Shown: piece by piece, positions 18,272 to 27,399 of the stretch | Position numbering within the stretch: the first letter of the stretch is position 1 | Layout of the letters: the number at the start of each line of letters is the position of its first letter | Assembly: GCA_016933335.1 (NCBI GenBank) | Contig: JAFGBD010000014.1 | Span: 1 to 51,304, forward strand | From: Bacteroidales bacterium | Lineage (GTDB): Bacteria; Bacteroidota; Bacteroidia; Bacteroidales; UBA10428 | Direction: 5' to 3' | DNA length: 51,304 bases | Translations under genes and position numbers: made by a program | Notes under the pieces: model-generated | Seen by the model: the letters and a program-made list of their open reading frames with translations, nothing else | The model's database searches: none | Told to the model about the DNA's origin: nothing

Positions 18272-18871
18272 ATGCGATCATTCATTTCAGTTATGATACT
18301 GATAACCATCATTGCGTGCAAAAAGAACGAAATATCCGATATATGCCGAAGATCTGAAATACTGGTATTTGACAGCATTTTGACCACAACGGAGGAAGAT
18401 CATGGTTTTTTCTTCTTTGATCCTCCGGCATTTCCGGGAAGTAACTGGATGTCCCCATGTGATTTTTACAACGGTGAATTTTATTTAAGGTTCGAAATCA
18501 CAGACCTTCCCTGTGATACTTCTTTTCTGATCAACTTTTGTATATGGGCTGATGTTATTGGAGACTGGCAAAGCTGGGAAGAAACCTGCTCGCATCACAC
18601 TGAGATTGAAGGAAATGGTGTATTCACAGCTCATTCTTCCCCTTCTTCGTGGTGGTATAAGAACGTGCCTGTGGATTTTTCAAGGGCAGATGATTTCGAA
18701 AGAATGGGCATTGCATTGTGGTGTGATGATTATCGCAACCTGACAGACTGGACTTCTGAGGAAGCTTCCTGCTGGAGTGAGAGGGATTATTTGTTACCCC
18801 TTACGCTCCGGTTGACAATTGTAGCTGTTTCTACGCACAGTGAATTTACAGGCTGGAAAAACTATATCTGA
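18272..18871 (+). CDS. Lipoprotein of unknown function
   Basis: 199 residues. A short hydrophobic leader ends in lipobox IIAC with Cys16, so it is probably membrane-anchored. The mature part is acidic and unusually rich in Trp and Phe (FFFFDPPAFPGSNWMSP, WADVIGDWQSWEETC, SSWWYKNVPVDF) with several cysteines (C63, C80, C88 and later ones) that could form disulfides. No family recognised; a beta-sandwich is plausible from the alternating pattern. It lies 35 bases before the BKACE gene on the same strand, so co-transcription is possible, but nothing links their functions. Confidence 0.75.
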   Translation: MRSFISVMILITIIACKKNEISDICRRSEILVFDSILTTTEEDHGFFFFDPPAFPGSNWMSPCDFYNGEFYLRFEITDLPCDTSFLINFCIWADVIGDWQSWEETCSHHTEIEGNGVFTAHSSPSSWWYKNVPVDFSRADDFERMGIALWCDDYRNLTDWTSEEASCWSERDYLLPLTLRLTIVAVSTHSEFTGWKNYI

Positions 18872-18906
18872 AACCTAGAATTATCATTATCAAAAAATCT
18901 TAAACA

Positions 18907-19767
18907 ATGCAAACCAACAGGTCAGGTAATAAAATTATCATCACGGTCGCCCCTGTCTGCCATACAGGCAAGCCTGTTCCTTCAGAATGTATAAATCCGT
19001 TATCACCTGATGAGATCGCTGATGATGTGGCAAATTGTGCCAGGGCCGGTGCAGGTATGGTGCATCTGCATGTCAGGGATGAAACCGGCGAGCAGACATT
19101 TGATTTAAATGTATTCCGTAAAACGCTTGACCGCATCACCTCGAAATCGGATATTATCATCCAGGGTTCAACAGGAGGCCTTTCTTCAATGTCCCTTGAA
19201 GAAAGGTGCGTTTGTCTTGATGAACCCAGGGTTGAGGTGGCCTCTTTAAACATGGGATCGGTAAACTTTGGTGAGACTGTATACATCAATACCATCCCGG
19301 ATATCCGTTTCTGGGCCGGACGGATGAAAGAAAAAAAGATCCTGCCTGAGATGGAGATCTTTGATTTAAGCATGGTTGAAAGCTGCAGCAGGCTGGCTGA
19401 TGACGGAATACTTGACAGGCCGATGCATTATAACTTCTGCCTCGGACAGGGAAGCGCAAGTGCCCTGTCAGCTACTCCCCAAAATCTGGGATGTATGAAG
19501 TCGCTGATGGAACCCGGGGCGCACTGGGGATTGAATCACGACCAGATGCCGGATTATTCAATGCTGGCATGTGCACTATCCATGGGTGCCAATGTTGTGC
19601 GGGTGGGATTTGAGGACAGTTTTTTCCATGCGCCCGGTAAGCTTGCGAGAACCAATTCTTTACTGGTTGAAAAGCTTGTTGTGCTTGTCCGGTCAATGGG
19701 ACTGGAACCCGCAACTCCGGGAGAGGCAAGAGTTATCCTGGGTCTGGAAAAACTGCGAAGGAATTGA
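18907..19767 (+). CDS. BKACE-family beta-keto acid cleavage enzyme (DUF849)
   Basis: 286 residues, the usual length. Family marks: IIITVAPVCHTG near the start, MVHLHVRD (His53 and His55, zinc ligands in the family), QGSTGG, EVASLNMGSVNFG, and GANVVRVGFEDSFF near the end. BKACE enzymes cleave beta-keto acids with acetyl-CoA to give acetoacetate and a CoA ester; the founding activity is 3-keto-5-aminohexanoate cleavage in lysine fermentation, but substrates vary widely. No other lysine-fermentation genes are nearby, and the next gene is a sugar-acid kinase homologue, so another beta-keto acid is more likely here. Confidence 0.9.
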   Translation: MQTNRSGNKIIITVAPVCHTGKPVPSECINPLSPDEIADDVANCARAGAGMVHLHVRDETGEQTFDLNVFRKTLDRITSKSDIIIQGSTGGLSSMSLEERCVCLDEPRVEVASLNMGSVNFGETVYINTIPDIRFWAGRMKEKKILPEMEIFDLSMVESCSRLADDGILDRPMHYNFCLGQGSASALSATPQNLGCMKSLMEPGAHWGLNHDQMPDYSMLACALSMGANVVRVGFEDSFFHAPGKLARTNSLLVEKLVVLVRSMGLEPATPGEARVILGLEKLRRN

Positions 19768-19859
19768 CAAAAGATACCCGGGTGCATCAGCCACAAGCAT
19801 CAAAATGAATTTTCCCGGTAAAACCGGACCTTATGAATACCTGACAACATCATTGAAGC

Positions 19860-21269
19860 ATGCCACCACTTTCATACTCTGAAATTCTGAAAAAATACCC
19901 GTTGCCTGAAAAAGATGCTTTCAGGGAGCCCGTTTTTTCGCTGTTAAATAAGCTTAACACCAGGATTGTTGTCCTTGATGATGACCCGACAGGTATACAG
20001 ACTGTGCATGGGTGTCTGTTACTGACCAACTGGAACGATGAAAATCTTGCCCTGGCATTTAATGACAGCGTACGGTTTTTTTATATACTGACCAATACCC
20101 GTTCGTTAAATCCGGAAGTAGCAAAAGAAATCATAAAGGATGTTGTTCATTCGGTCATCAGAATCAATCAAAGGTATCAATACAGACTGATCTTCATAAG
20201 CCGCAGTGATTCAACACTGAGGGGACATTTCCCCCTTGAGCCGGATACCATTCGTGATACCATCCTCGAAAAAAACCTTACCCTTACGTTACCGGTTTTC
20301 TTTGCACCAGCTCTGCTTGAAGCAGGCAGGTATACCATAGATAACATTCAATACCTGTCAGATAAAGATAATCTTATTCCGGTTGCCGAGACAGAGTTTG
20401 CTGATGACCATGTTTTTGGTTACAGCAGTTCAAACCTGTTGGATTATGTGGCTGAAAAATCGGAGAACAAAGTAAGCAAAAACCAGGTTGGCACAATCTC
20501 AATAACTGATCTAAGGAAGAGCTCAATCGATGAACTCATTGATATGATCAGAGAATGGAAGAATAAAAAATATGTTATCATTAATGCCCTTGATTATTAT
20601 GATCTGAGAAAGTTTGCCTTGTCGTTCCTAAAGCTTTTTTCCTTCATGAACTCCTTTTCTGTTTTGAGAACCTCATCCTCTTTGCCTAAAGCGTTAACCG
20701 GAATTCAGGACAGACCATTGCTGTCAGGAAAGGATATCATTCGTAACAGGGTATCCGGATTATTTATTGTCGGATCACACGTAAAAAAAACATCCGTACA
20801 GCTGAAGACATTGTTAAAGAATCCAAAGGTCCGTGGACTGGAAATTGACGTTAATGAAATACTAACCGGGACCGGTATGATGCTGCACAAGATCATTCAG
20901 AAAATAAACGAAGCATCTGACAGGAATTTAACACCCGTTGTTTATACATCCAGAAAAGAGCTCCGCTTCAAAAACACTTCAGATAAATTGACTGCCGGCA
21001 AAAAAATTTCAATGTTTCTCGTCAAAATCATAAAAAATCTTCAATATGTTCCGTCATATATTGTTTCCAAGGGTGGCATCACTTCTCATGATATACTGAC
21101 CGAAGGTCTTAAAATTCAATATGCCAGGGTGATGGGACAAATACTGGCCGGGGTTCCTGTGATTATAACGGGTGATCAGAATGAATTTCCCAATATGCCT
21201 TTTATTATTTTTCCGGGTAATGTAGGTGATGAAAATTCTTTAAAGGAAGTATTCGAAAAATTGGAATAA
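19860..21269 (+). CDS. Four-carbon acid sugar kinase family protein (DUF1537)
   Basis: 469 residues. The N-terminal substrate domain starts with VVLDDDPTGIQTVHG, the family signature, followed by FYILTNTRSL and ISRSDSTLRGHFPLEP. The C-terminal nucleotide domain (about 290-469) has LFIVGSHVKKTSVQLKTL, YIVSKGGITSHDIL, and MGQILAGVPVI. Characterised members phosphorylate threonate, erythronate or related acids with ATP. It is 92 bases after the BKACE gene on the same strand. The combination suggests a small catabolic operon for an unidentified acid. Confidence 0.88.
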   Translation: MPPLSYSEILKKYPLPEKDAFREPVFSLLNKLNTRIVVLDDDPTGIQTVHGCLLLTNWNDENLALAFNDSVRFFYILTNTRSLNPEVAKEIIKDVVHSVIRINQRYQYRLIFISRSDSTLRGHFPLEPDTIRDTILEKNLTLTLPVFFAPALLEAGRYTIDNIQYLSDKDNLIPVAETEFADDHVFGYSSSNLLDYVAEKSENKVSKNQVGTISITDLRKSSIDELIDMIREWKNKKYVIINALDYYDLRKFALSFLKLFSFMNSFSVLRTSSSLPKALTGIQDRPLLSGKDIIRNRVSGLFIVGSHVKKTSVQLKTLLKNPKVRGLEIDVNEILTGTGMMLHKIIQKINEASDRNLTPVVYTSRKELRFKNTSDKLTAGKKISMFLVKIIKNLQYVPSYIVSKGGITSHDILTEGLKIQYARVMGQILAGVPVIITGDQNEFPNMPFIIFPGNVGDENSLKEVFEKLE

Positions 21270-21349
21270 ACAAAGGCTTTATCATTATCATTCTGATAAT
21301 CCTGGTTGTATAATCCTGCTTTCATTATATAACAACAGCAGTATTCCTT

Positions 21350-22204
21350 TTACTTATTATTCAAAGGCAACACTCCTGCCATATCACCGATAACATTGAC
21401 TATTTCTGAACCAGTAGGAATGACAATTTTGGAATTATCCCTGAGGGCTGATTCCATGGCTTCCAGCTTTCGCAGAAGTTGTGCATTGCCAATGAAATAT
21501 TTGTTAGCAGCCTCATTTACCAGTTTAATGGCTTCTGCTTCGCCTTCGGCATGCAGAATTTTTGATCGCTTAAATCCTTCCGCTTCTTTAATCTTAGCCC
21601 GCTTTTCTCCGTCTGCCGCTGTTTCGGTGGCAGTGGCATAATCTATTGCGGCAATTTTTTCATTTTCTGCTTTTACCACTTTATTCATGGTTTCCTGTAC
21701 ATCTGACGGAGGATCAATTTGTTTTAATTCTGTACGCACAATCTCAATTCCCCAGTTTTGAGTTTCGTTATGCAGGGTTTCATATAATTCAGCGTTTATT
21801 TTTCCTCGTTCGCTGTTAGCTGATTTTAAGGTAAGTGTTCCAATGATATTTCTTAGTGTTGTACGGGCAAGATTTACAATCTGCCATCTATAATCATTCA
21901 CATTGTAAATAGATCCTTTCACACTATCTTCATCCGACCTGACCCTGAAATAAACCTGTGCATCAACACTCGCATTCAGATTATCGTTGGTGATAATTTC
22001 CTGTGGTTCGGCATCTACCATCTGCTCAGTAACATTCACCTTGTAGAGTTTATCAATAACAGGTATGATCCAATGAAATCCTTGATTGGCAAAATGGTGA
22101 TACTTGCCAAGTCTCTCGATTAATGCTTTTTGAGTGGGTCTGACAATTCTGATTCCTGCAAAAAAAATAATCAGCACAGGAATAATTAAATATAAATAGT
22201 TCAT
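21350..22204 (-). CDS. SPFH/stomatin-family membrane protein
   Basis: 284 residues from the ATG at 22204, where a membrane anchor begins (MNYLYLIIPVLIIFFAGIRIV). The SPFH domain follows (RPTQKALIERLGKYHHFANQGFHWIIPVIDKLYKVNVTEQ is the classic stomatin opening; NWGIEIVRTELKQIDPP and a Lys/Glu/Ala-rich helical stretch follow). These proteins oligomerise on the cytoplasmic or periplasmic face of the inner membrane and organise membrane domains or proteases; QmcA/HflK-like roles are known. A longer frame to 22264 would overlap the CsbD-like gene and adds no membrane anchor. The two genes are 46 bases apart and probably co-transcribed. Confidence 0.88.
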   Translation of the reverse strand: MNYLYLIIPVLIIFFAGIRIVRPTQKALIERLGKYHHFANQGFHWIIPVIDKLYKVNVTEQMVDAEPQEIITNDNLNASVDAQVYFRVRSDEDSVKGSIYNVNDYRWQIVNLARTTLRNIIGTLTLKSANSERGKINAELYETLHNETQNWGIEIVRTELKQIDPPSDVQETMNKVVKAENEKIAAIDYATATETAADGEKRAKIKEAEGFKRSKILHAEGEAEAIKLVNEAANKYFIGNAQLLRKLEAMESALRDNSKIVIPTGSEIVNVIGDMAGVLPLNNK

Positions 22205-22250
22205 TTTGTATAATTTATATGTTTTAAAACTTTTACCTGAATGAAGCAGG

Positions 22251-22427
22251 TTAAAGCAAAGCAATGATTTCCTTCATTTCGTTTTGGGTTTTTCCAAGCT
22301 TATATTCCACCATTCTCAGCATATCTTCTTCCTCACCTTCGACGATAAGTAAATCAATGGTCGTTAACTGAGGATATTTTTGTTTAAGCTTTTTTTTAAG
22401 CTCATTCCAGTTCATTTCGTATTTCAT
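22251..22427 (-). CDS. CsbD-like small stress protein, copy 1
   Basis: 58 residues: begins MKYEMNWNELKKKLKQKYPQ and ends KLGKTQNEMKEIIALL. It aligns along its whole length with the protein at 27138-27338; shared positions include NW-E-K-KL-QKYP-LT--DL, EG----ML and KLGKT--E. Such proteins belong to or resemble the CsbD family, which in Bacillus is sigma-B dependent; their biochemical role is unknown. A start at 22415 (MNWNEL) is the alternative. It precedes the SPFH gene in the same direction and has the direct-repeat element 22580-22621 upstream. Confidence 0.82.
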   Translation of the reverse strand: MKYEMNWNELKKKLKQKYPQLTTIDLLIVEGEEEDMLRMVEYKLGKTQNEMKEIIALL

Positions 22428-22579
22428 GATTTCTGTTTTAATAATTTTTTTGCATTATTTTACCTGCCAGGCATTCTAATATATTGGAATGTGATTAAAA
22501 CTCAATGGATGTATATATTAATTGACTCCGGGTCAATTGATCATATTTATAAATTTAATCCAAATGGCATCAGAAAGCG

Positions 22580-22621
22580 TTACACAATTGGTTGAATGCT
22601 TTACATCATTCACACATTTTC
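22580..22621 (-). promoter_or_regulatory. TTACA direct-repeat element upstream of CsbD-like copy 1
   Basis: Plus-strand TTACACAATT at 22580 and TTACATCATT at 22601 are exactly 21 bp apart. The second half runs on as TTACATCATTCACACATTTT plus a C, identical over 21 bases to 27421-27441. Two direct repeats two helical turns apart suit a LytTR-type dimer. It is 153 bases above the start codon at 22427. Confidence 0.55.
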
Positions 22622-22704
22622 ACCGCATTGGACTTTTGTTCTCATTTGAATGCCAAGTATGAAGATACTAACCTTTGCAAACTTTCAATTCTTGCCTTTA
22701 TTGG

Positions 22705-22863
22705 CTAATACTGATCCAACTGCCTGTTAAAGACAAACCTTATCAGCACAATAATTGCTGCAATCACTAACATAAAATAAGCATTTGCCAAATGAAAGGC
22801 AAAATGAGCAGGTATCCAGATTAATACCATTAGTGCTGAACTTAAAAATAGAGTATTTTTCAT
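22705..22863 (-). CDS. Tiny membrane protein (lmo0937/DUF5670-like)
   Basis: 52 residues from the ATG at 22863 (MKNTLFLSSALMVLIWIPAHF, then ANAYFMLVIAAIIVLIRFVFNRQ). Two hydrophobic helices with a short turn and a basic end match the general plan of the very small lmo0937/DUF5670 membrane proteins that accompany CsbD-type genes in many Bacteroidota. An in-frame ATG at 22950 would add a polar 29-residue leader that does not look like part of the family. Function unknown. Confidence 0.65.
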   Translation of the reverse strand: MKNTLFLSSALMVLIWIPAHFAFHLANAYFMLVIAAIIVLIRFVFNRQLDQY

Positions 22864-23139
22864 ACGCTTATTTTTTTGTTTATTGAGGTCGTATGTAACA
22901 CCTAAATAATCAATCTTGGCTGTGAAAAGACTTTTACATGGGTGTTTCATAAGTATTTATTAATACTATTTTTTCACTTCATTTTCCGATAAATCGGGAT
23001 CTCAGCGTAGCTAAACTTGTCATTCGTTTAAATCAAATTGTTTACTAAGTTCATTCCCGTCTGCATTCAAGCAATATCTTAAATCGGACATGTAAAAAAT
23101 CATAATAATCATTTATTGGTATTATTAAGTAATCCATTA

Positions 23140-25512
23140 TCAAAAAGTATCTTCCGGATCATCAGGGAGCCTATAATTTTCAATGGTCAATCTTGCCATC
23201 AGGTAACTAATGGTTGATTCAGCGCCCTGATTAACATTTACATGGTTTTCTTCCAATCCATCGTAACAACCTCCTGTGCAAGGGTTATATATAATCTGAT
23301 GCAAGTAGTTGTTCCCCAGGAACCAATTGAACGCGGTATTCATTTTATCCAGATAATCTTCGTCTTTGAACACATCATAATATCTTCCCATCGCAAAAAT
23401 AGTATAGGCTACGTCAATAGGCTGCTCTCCGAAACGTTCTGACTCCTGTCCTTTTTGTAACCAGCTTTTGTTCGAGATCACTTTCAAGCCGTTCTCGTTA
23501 TAAGTATTTTTTATCAGAAAATCAAAAGATGATTTCCCAATTCTTTTATAAACAGCCTCACCTGTTAATGACCATGCGCACAACATCGCTTCAGGAAGAA
23601 TGCTGTTGGCGTAGGTGAGATAACTTTCGAACCATTCCCATTTTTCAGAAGATTCATGCCTGTACATCTCAACCAACCTGTCTGCAAGCAAAGCCACCAG
23701 CCGGGAATTTTCAGTTGATTTGACGGCACTGTTATAGTAATACAATCCTTTTATGACAAAAGCCATGGCCCGCGTGGAATGTATATCATCCAAACGCAGC
23801 AAAGCTTTTTTCATAAGAATCTTTGACTGAAAAATCAATTCTTCAGGTAACACCCGATTTCTGGAAATCAAATATCCCAATGCCCATATGGTCCTTCCAT
23901 TTGCATCGTCCAGGTTGGAATCATCGTTTTGTTTTGTGAATTCCTGATCCTGATTGATATAATTCAAAAAATTTCCTGAAGGCTGGAAACAATACTTTAT
24001 AAATTCAAAATATGTGTTCAAATAAACAATGTCTGTTGCATTACCTGTTAATTCATAGTGCATGCACATTGCTATCAGCGCCCTGGCATTGTCATCCAGA
24101 GTATATCCGGAATCAATATCCGGCTCGTTAATTTTTGAAAACTGGATGATCCCAAAGCCGGTTGTCATTTTTTTCAGGTGATCCAGGTTGATTGCAGGAA
24201 GGCTGTATTGCATATGAAGTTTGTTTCCTGTAATATCATTGAACAGCATGGCGTGTGCAATGGCAGAGTTTTCCCATGCAGTGGATACTATTTTCTGCAA
24301 CGTATTTGTACTGATTGACTTTCTTAGTGGCTCATCATTAAGCAATCGGATAACGCCCTTTGCCAGCTGATGTGAATTTTGAAAATCAATAATTATTCCG
24401 GTTTCTTCATTCAATGCTTCAAGTGCATGTGGAATTGGAGTGGAAATAATGGGACAGGCGCAACTCATGGCATATGCAAAAGTGCCGCTTACTGCCTGGT
24501 TGGGATCTTTGGAAGTAAAAAGGTAAATGTCGGTAAGCTGCAAATATTCGAGTAATTCCGGCAAAGCCAGAAAATCGTTTATGAATATTACATGATTTTG
24601 CAGTTTTAAACTTATAACCATACCTTTAAGATTGTTGCGGTAGTTCTCCCCTTCAGATTTTATTACATCAGGGTGCGTTTTACCAATTATAAGAAATACC
24701 ACATTTGCATTCCTTTTGATAATATTGGGAAGAGATTCCAGGGTGGTTTCAATGCTTTTTCCCGAACTGAGCAACCCGAAAGTTGAAAGAACTTTCTTCC
24801 CTTTTAGTCCGTATTTTTCTTTAAGGAATTTTTTATTTATATGCCGCACCAAATGAGTACCGTGTGCAATAACAGTGATTTTTTCCACGGGTATATCGTA
24901 GTCATTCTTCAATACCTTTGCAGAGTTGTTCGTCATAACCACAACCGATTCACAGGCAGCTGTTATACATTTTATTTTTGTTCTCAGTGATTCATCAGGA
25001 TCAGGTAATACTGTATGAAATACAATAATCACAGGCTTTGTAAGCTCATACAAGAATTGCATGAAATCGTCCCTTCCTGATGTTTGAAAAAGACCAAACT
25101 CATGCTGAACCACGACTATTTTAACAAGGTGGTCCTGATTGATGGAATGGGCTAATTTTGAATAATCCTGTGAATGAGAAGTATTAAGAACATATTTCAC
25201 TTCATCCGGATAATCGTACCTTGCCTTTTCGGTTTCCAGTGCACAGACTTTTATGAAAAATGAGTTACCGAATTTGTTATTAAGTGCCTTTATCAAATCC
25301 TGAGAATAGGTTGCAATTCCGCAAACTCTTGGCGGATATGAGGTAATGAACAAAATCTCCGGAAGATTTGAATCATTGGATATATTTTGCCTGATTTTGT
25401 CTGAAGTATCTGTTTCATATAATGTATTGTTACTATCAAAAGGACTTTCCTGATACATGATGTCATTGTTTACAGGTAGAATTAAATTTTCATTTTTCAT
25501 TATGATTGACAT
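23140..25512 (-). CDS. Two-domain protein: GT4 glycosyltransferase plus six-hairpin (alpha/alpha) domain
   Basis: 790 residues. Residues about 50-420 are a GT-B fold glycosyltransferase family 4 domain (ILFITSYPPRVCGIATYSQDLI; VVVQHEFGLFQ; VIAHGTH; LSTFGLLSSGKSIETTLESLPNI; FLIIGKTHPD; DIYLFTSKDPNQAVSGTFAYAMSCACPIIST). Residues about 440-780 look like an alpha/alpha six-hairpin glycosidase or epimerase-like toroid (GYTLDDNARALIAMCMHYE, ANGRTIWALGYL, STRAMAFVIKGLYYY, EPWEWF-like EKWEWFESYLTYANSILPEAM). No signal peptide. The start overlaps the GH130 gene by 23 bases; an ATG at 25500 is also possible. Likely to make or process a mannose-type glycoside in the cytoplasm; donor and acceptor are unknown. 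Confidence 0.88.
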   Translation of the reverse strand: MSIIMKNENLILPVNNDIMYQESPFDSNNTLYETDTSDKIRQNISNDSNLPEILFITSYPPRVCGIATYSQDLIKALNNKFGNSFFIKVCALETEKARYDYPDEVKYVLNTSHSQDYSKLAHSINQDHLVKIVVVQHEFGLFQTSGRDDFMQFLYELTKPVIIVFHTVLPDPDESLRTKIKCITAACESVVVMTNNSAKVLKNDYDIPVEKITVIAHGTHLVRHINKKFLKEKYGLKGKKVLSTFGLLSSGKSIETTLESLPNIIKRNANVVFLIIGKTHPDVIKSEGENYRNNLKGMVISLKLQNHVIFINDFLALPELLEYLQLTDIYLFTSKDPNQAVSGTFAYAMSCACPIISTPIPHALEALNEETGIIIDFQNSHQLAKGVIRLLNDEPLRKSISTNTLQKIVSTAWENSAIAHAMLFNDITGNKLHMQYSLPAINLDHLKKMTTGFGIIQFSKINEPDIDSGYTLDDNARALIAMCMHYELTGNATDIVYLNTYFEFIKYCFQPSGNFLNYINQDQEFTKQNDDSNLDDANGRTIWALGYLISRNRVLPEELIFQSKILMKKALLRLDDIHSTRAMAFVIKGLYYYNSAVKSTENSRLVALLADRLVEMYRHESSEKWEWFESYLTYANSILPEAMLCAWSLTGEAVYKRIGKSSFDFLIKNTYNENGLKVISNKSWLQKGQESERFGEQPIDVAYTIFAMGRYYDVFKDEDYLDKMNTAFNWFLGNNYLHQIIYNPCTGGCYDGLEENHVNVNQGAESTISYLMARLTIENYRLPDDPEDTF

Positions 25513-26533
25513 TGGTAAGCAATTCTTTAATCAGGGCAGACAGACTTACAGAAACACAAGCTATTCGTTCATCTGCAGCACCATAGTAAATGTATAGTGT
25601 ATCACCAAATAGTGCAGTGCCTGTTGGAAAAACCACATTATTAATTTCGCCGTTTAATTCCCATTCAAGTTCCGGCGAAAACAGTGGCTCAGGCAACCTT
25701 GCAATTTCCTTGGACGGATCATTTAAATCCAATAAAGCAGCACAGGCCGAATAGACATATCCTTTGATTGTATCGTGCACACCATGATAAATCAGCAGCC
25801 AGCCGTGTTCCGTTTCAATGGGTGGACATCCGCCTCCTATATAGCTCACTTCATGCCAGTATCTGGGTTCCATCACAATATGTTCATGCAAACGAAGAAA
25901 ATAATTCTCCCAGTATTCTCTTGTCAGTTCATGCAAATCATTTACAGCCACTATTTGTATATCAGGCCTGATCCGGTGCAGAAAAAACAACTTACCTCCA
26001 ATTCTTCTTGGAAAGAAAATCACATTCTTATCCCAGAGTAATAATTTTTTGTTTAACTTTTTGAGGGAATGATGCCGCTTGTTATAACGTAAATATTTTT
26101 CATTTAAAATACCTTTTGATTCAGCAAGATGCTTGAATTCTTCATACGTAATCTGTGGTGCTATCAATCCATGCTTCTCAAAATGAATTAAATCCTTTGA
26201 GGTAGCATATGCCCCCAGGGCATTTACCTTGTTATAAGCTGTATAAGTCAGGTAATATACATCGTCAATTTTTGTTATGCGGGGATCTTCAACACCCTGT
26301 GATTCATAGCTGACCTGAGGATATATTACCGGGGTATCAGATCGTTCAACCACCGACAAAGGACCATCTAATCTGCAGTATCCAATGCTTGAGAAGTTAT
26401 CTTTCTGAACAGCCCTGTAAAAAAGATGAATGTTTTCACCATTACGTATCACTGCAGGATTAAATACACCTTCACTTTCAAATCCCAAATGGGTTTTTTT
26501 AAGAATGATCCCTTCTTTTTTAACTTCAATCAT
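25490..26533 (-). CDS. GH130-family phosphorylase/hydrolase
   Basis: 347 residues, five-bladed propeller type. FNPAVIRNGENIHLFYRAV is a blade 1 motif and QGVEDPRI (Asp83, the family's catalytic acid) follows; IGGGCPPIETEHGWLLIYHGV and VFPTGTALFGDTLYIYYGAADE are late family motifs. GH130 enzymes act on beta-mannosides, mostly by phosphorolysis, giving mannose 1-phosphate. No signal peptide, so it is cytoplasmic, which fits a phosphorylase. Its last codons overlap the start of the glycosyltransferase gene by 23 bases, which implies coupled translation and a shared pathway. Confidence 0.92.
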   Translation of the reverse strand: MIEVKKEGIILKKTHLGFESEGVFNPAVIRNGENIHLFYRAVQKDNFSSIGYCRLDGPLSVVERSDTPVIYPQVSYESQGVEDPRITKIDDVYYLTYTAYNKVNALGAYATSKDLIHFEKHGLIAPQITYEEFKHLAESKGILNEKYLRYNKRHHSLKKLNKKLLLWDKNVIFFPRRIGGKLFFLHRIRPDIQIVAVNDLHELTREYWENYFLRLHEHIVMEPRYWHEVSYIGGGCPPIETEHGWLLIYHGVHDTIKGYVYSACAALLDLNDPSKEIARLPEPLFSPELEWELNGEINNVVFPTGTALFGDTLYIYYGAADERIACVSVSLSALIKELLTNVNHNEK

Positions 26534-26730
26534 TATTTTGTTTTATTGATTGTTGTATTTAAAATTGTTTAAGGATAAACACACGATCATGAAACAGCGA
26601 AAAACAAGACTATTGTATGGTATAATGCTGTTCTTAATTTACATCCGCCTTTAGAATCAACAGGTTCAGTGGTATTATAACTAATCCGGAAGAGTGATCA
26701 GTAAATCTTACTGATGCTATTATGATCGGG

Positions 26731-27069
26731 TTATTCATATCCGCTTTTGATTACGGTTGAAATCATTTTGAACCTTTCATTTGCTTTTACAGTATTTGGC
26801 GTATGGGCGGGGATTATAATTGACTGACCCGTTCCCAGTAGATTTGATTTTCCGTCAATAACAATTTCGGCATTTCCATCGATGATCTGCACAAAGGAAT
26901 CGTAAGGTGATAATTTTTCAGTTAATGCTTCTCCTTTGTCGACAGCCATTACGCTGATGTTTCCTGTTATTTTGTGTATAATCTTTTTACTGACAATGGA
27001 ATTTGACAAATACTCAATTATTTCAACAACTTTAAGTGCTTTTGATTTTTCAACTTCGATTGTATTCAT
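26731..27069 (-). CDS. Cupin-domain protein
   Basis: 112 residues, single cupin barrel. After a basic-acidic start, the core has DSFVQIIDGNAEIVIDGKSN, then GQSIIIPAHTPNTVKANERFKMISTVIK; the PAHTPN position is where one metal-binding His would lie in cupin motif 2, while the motif 1 His pair is missing, so metal binding is doubtful. Function not assignable. It lies 68 bases after CsbD-like copy 2 and 197 bases before the GH130 gene, all minus strand. Confidence 0.82.
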   Translation of the reverse strand: MNTIEVEKSKALKVVEIIEYLSNSIVSKKIIHKITGNISVMAVDKGEALTEKLSPYDSFVQIIDGNAEIVIDGKSNLLGTGQSIIIPAHTPNTVKANERFKMISTVIKSGYE

Positions 27070-27137
27070 AATTCAAATACTTTATGTTGAATTACTGCAA
27101 TATTCTTTTATTGAAAAACTATCCTCATGCTGTCTGG

Positions 27138-27338
27138 TTAAAGCGTCGCAAAAAGTTTGTGCAGTTCTTTCCTGGTCTTTCCAAGTTTGATCTGAAGTCG
27201 TCCAAGCATTTCATTCATTTTTCCTTCTTTAAAATCCAGGTCTTTCTCTGTAAGTTTTGGATATTTTTGTATGAGTTTGTCTTTATGCTCATCCCAGTTG
27301 ACCATAATCGGCCCGGTTAATTCCGTTTGATAATCCAT
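27138..27338 (-). CDS. CsbD-like small stress protein, copy 2
   Basis: 66 residues. The core from MVNWDEHKDKLIQKYPKL to KLGKTRKELHKLFATL aligns with copy 1 at 22251-22427. Start at 27338 adds MDYQTELTGPI; the ATG at 27305 (MVNWDEHK) is the alternative and matches the usual family start. Role unknown, expected to be stress-induced. It could share a transcript with the cupin gene. A TTACA direct-repeat element lies 62 bases above the longer start. Confidence 0.82.
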   Translation of the reverse strand: MDYQTELTGPIMVNWDEHKDKLIQKYPKLTEKDLDFKEGKMNEMLGRLQIKLGKTRKELHKLFATL

Positions 27339-27399
27339 TTTATATCTTTTTAATAAATAAGTAATTACGTAAATGTATGGTTATATGTTGGCATAAGTA

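Noticed and set aside
21284..21300. Hairpin ATTATCA-TTC-TGATAAT as a terminator between the sugar-acid kinase and SPFH genes
   Set aside because: A short AT-only stem without a T tract on either strand.
22705..22950. Long form (81 residues) of the tiny membrane protein
   Set aside because: The first 29 residues are polar and unlike the two-helix family plan; the ATG at 22863 gives the typical length.
22984..22998. CCGATAAATCGG as a regulatory palindrome
   Set aside because: Only five base pairs with a two-base loop, in AT-rich sequence; could be part of a repeat but no second copy was noticed.
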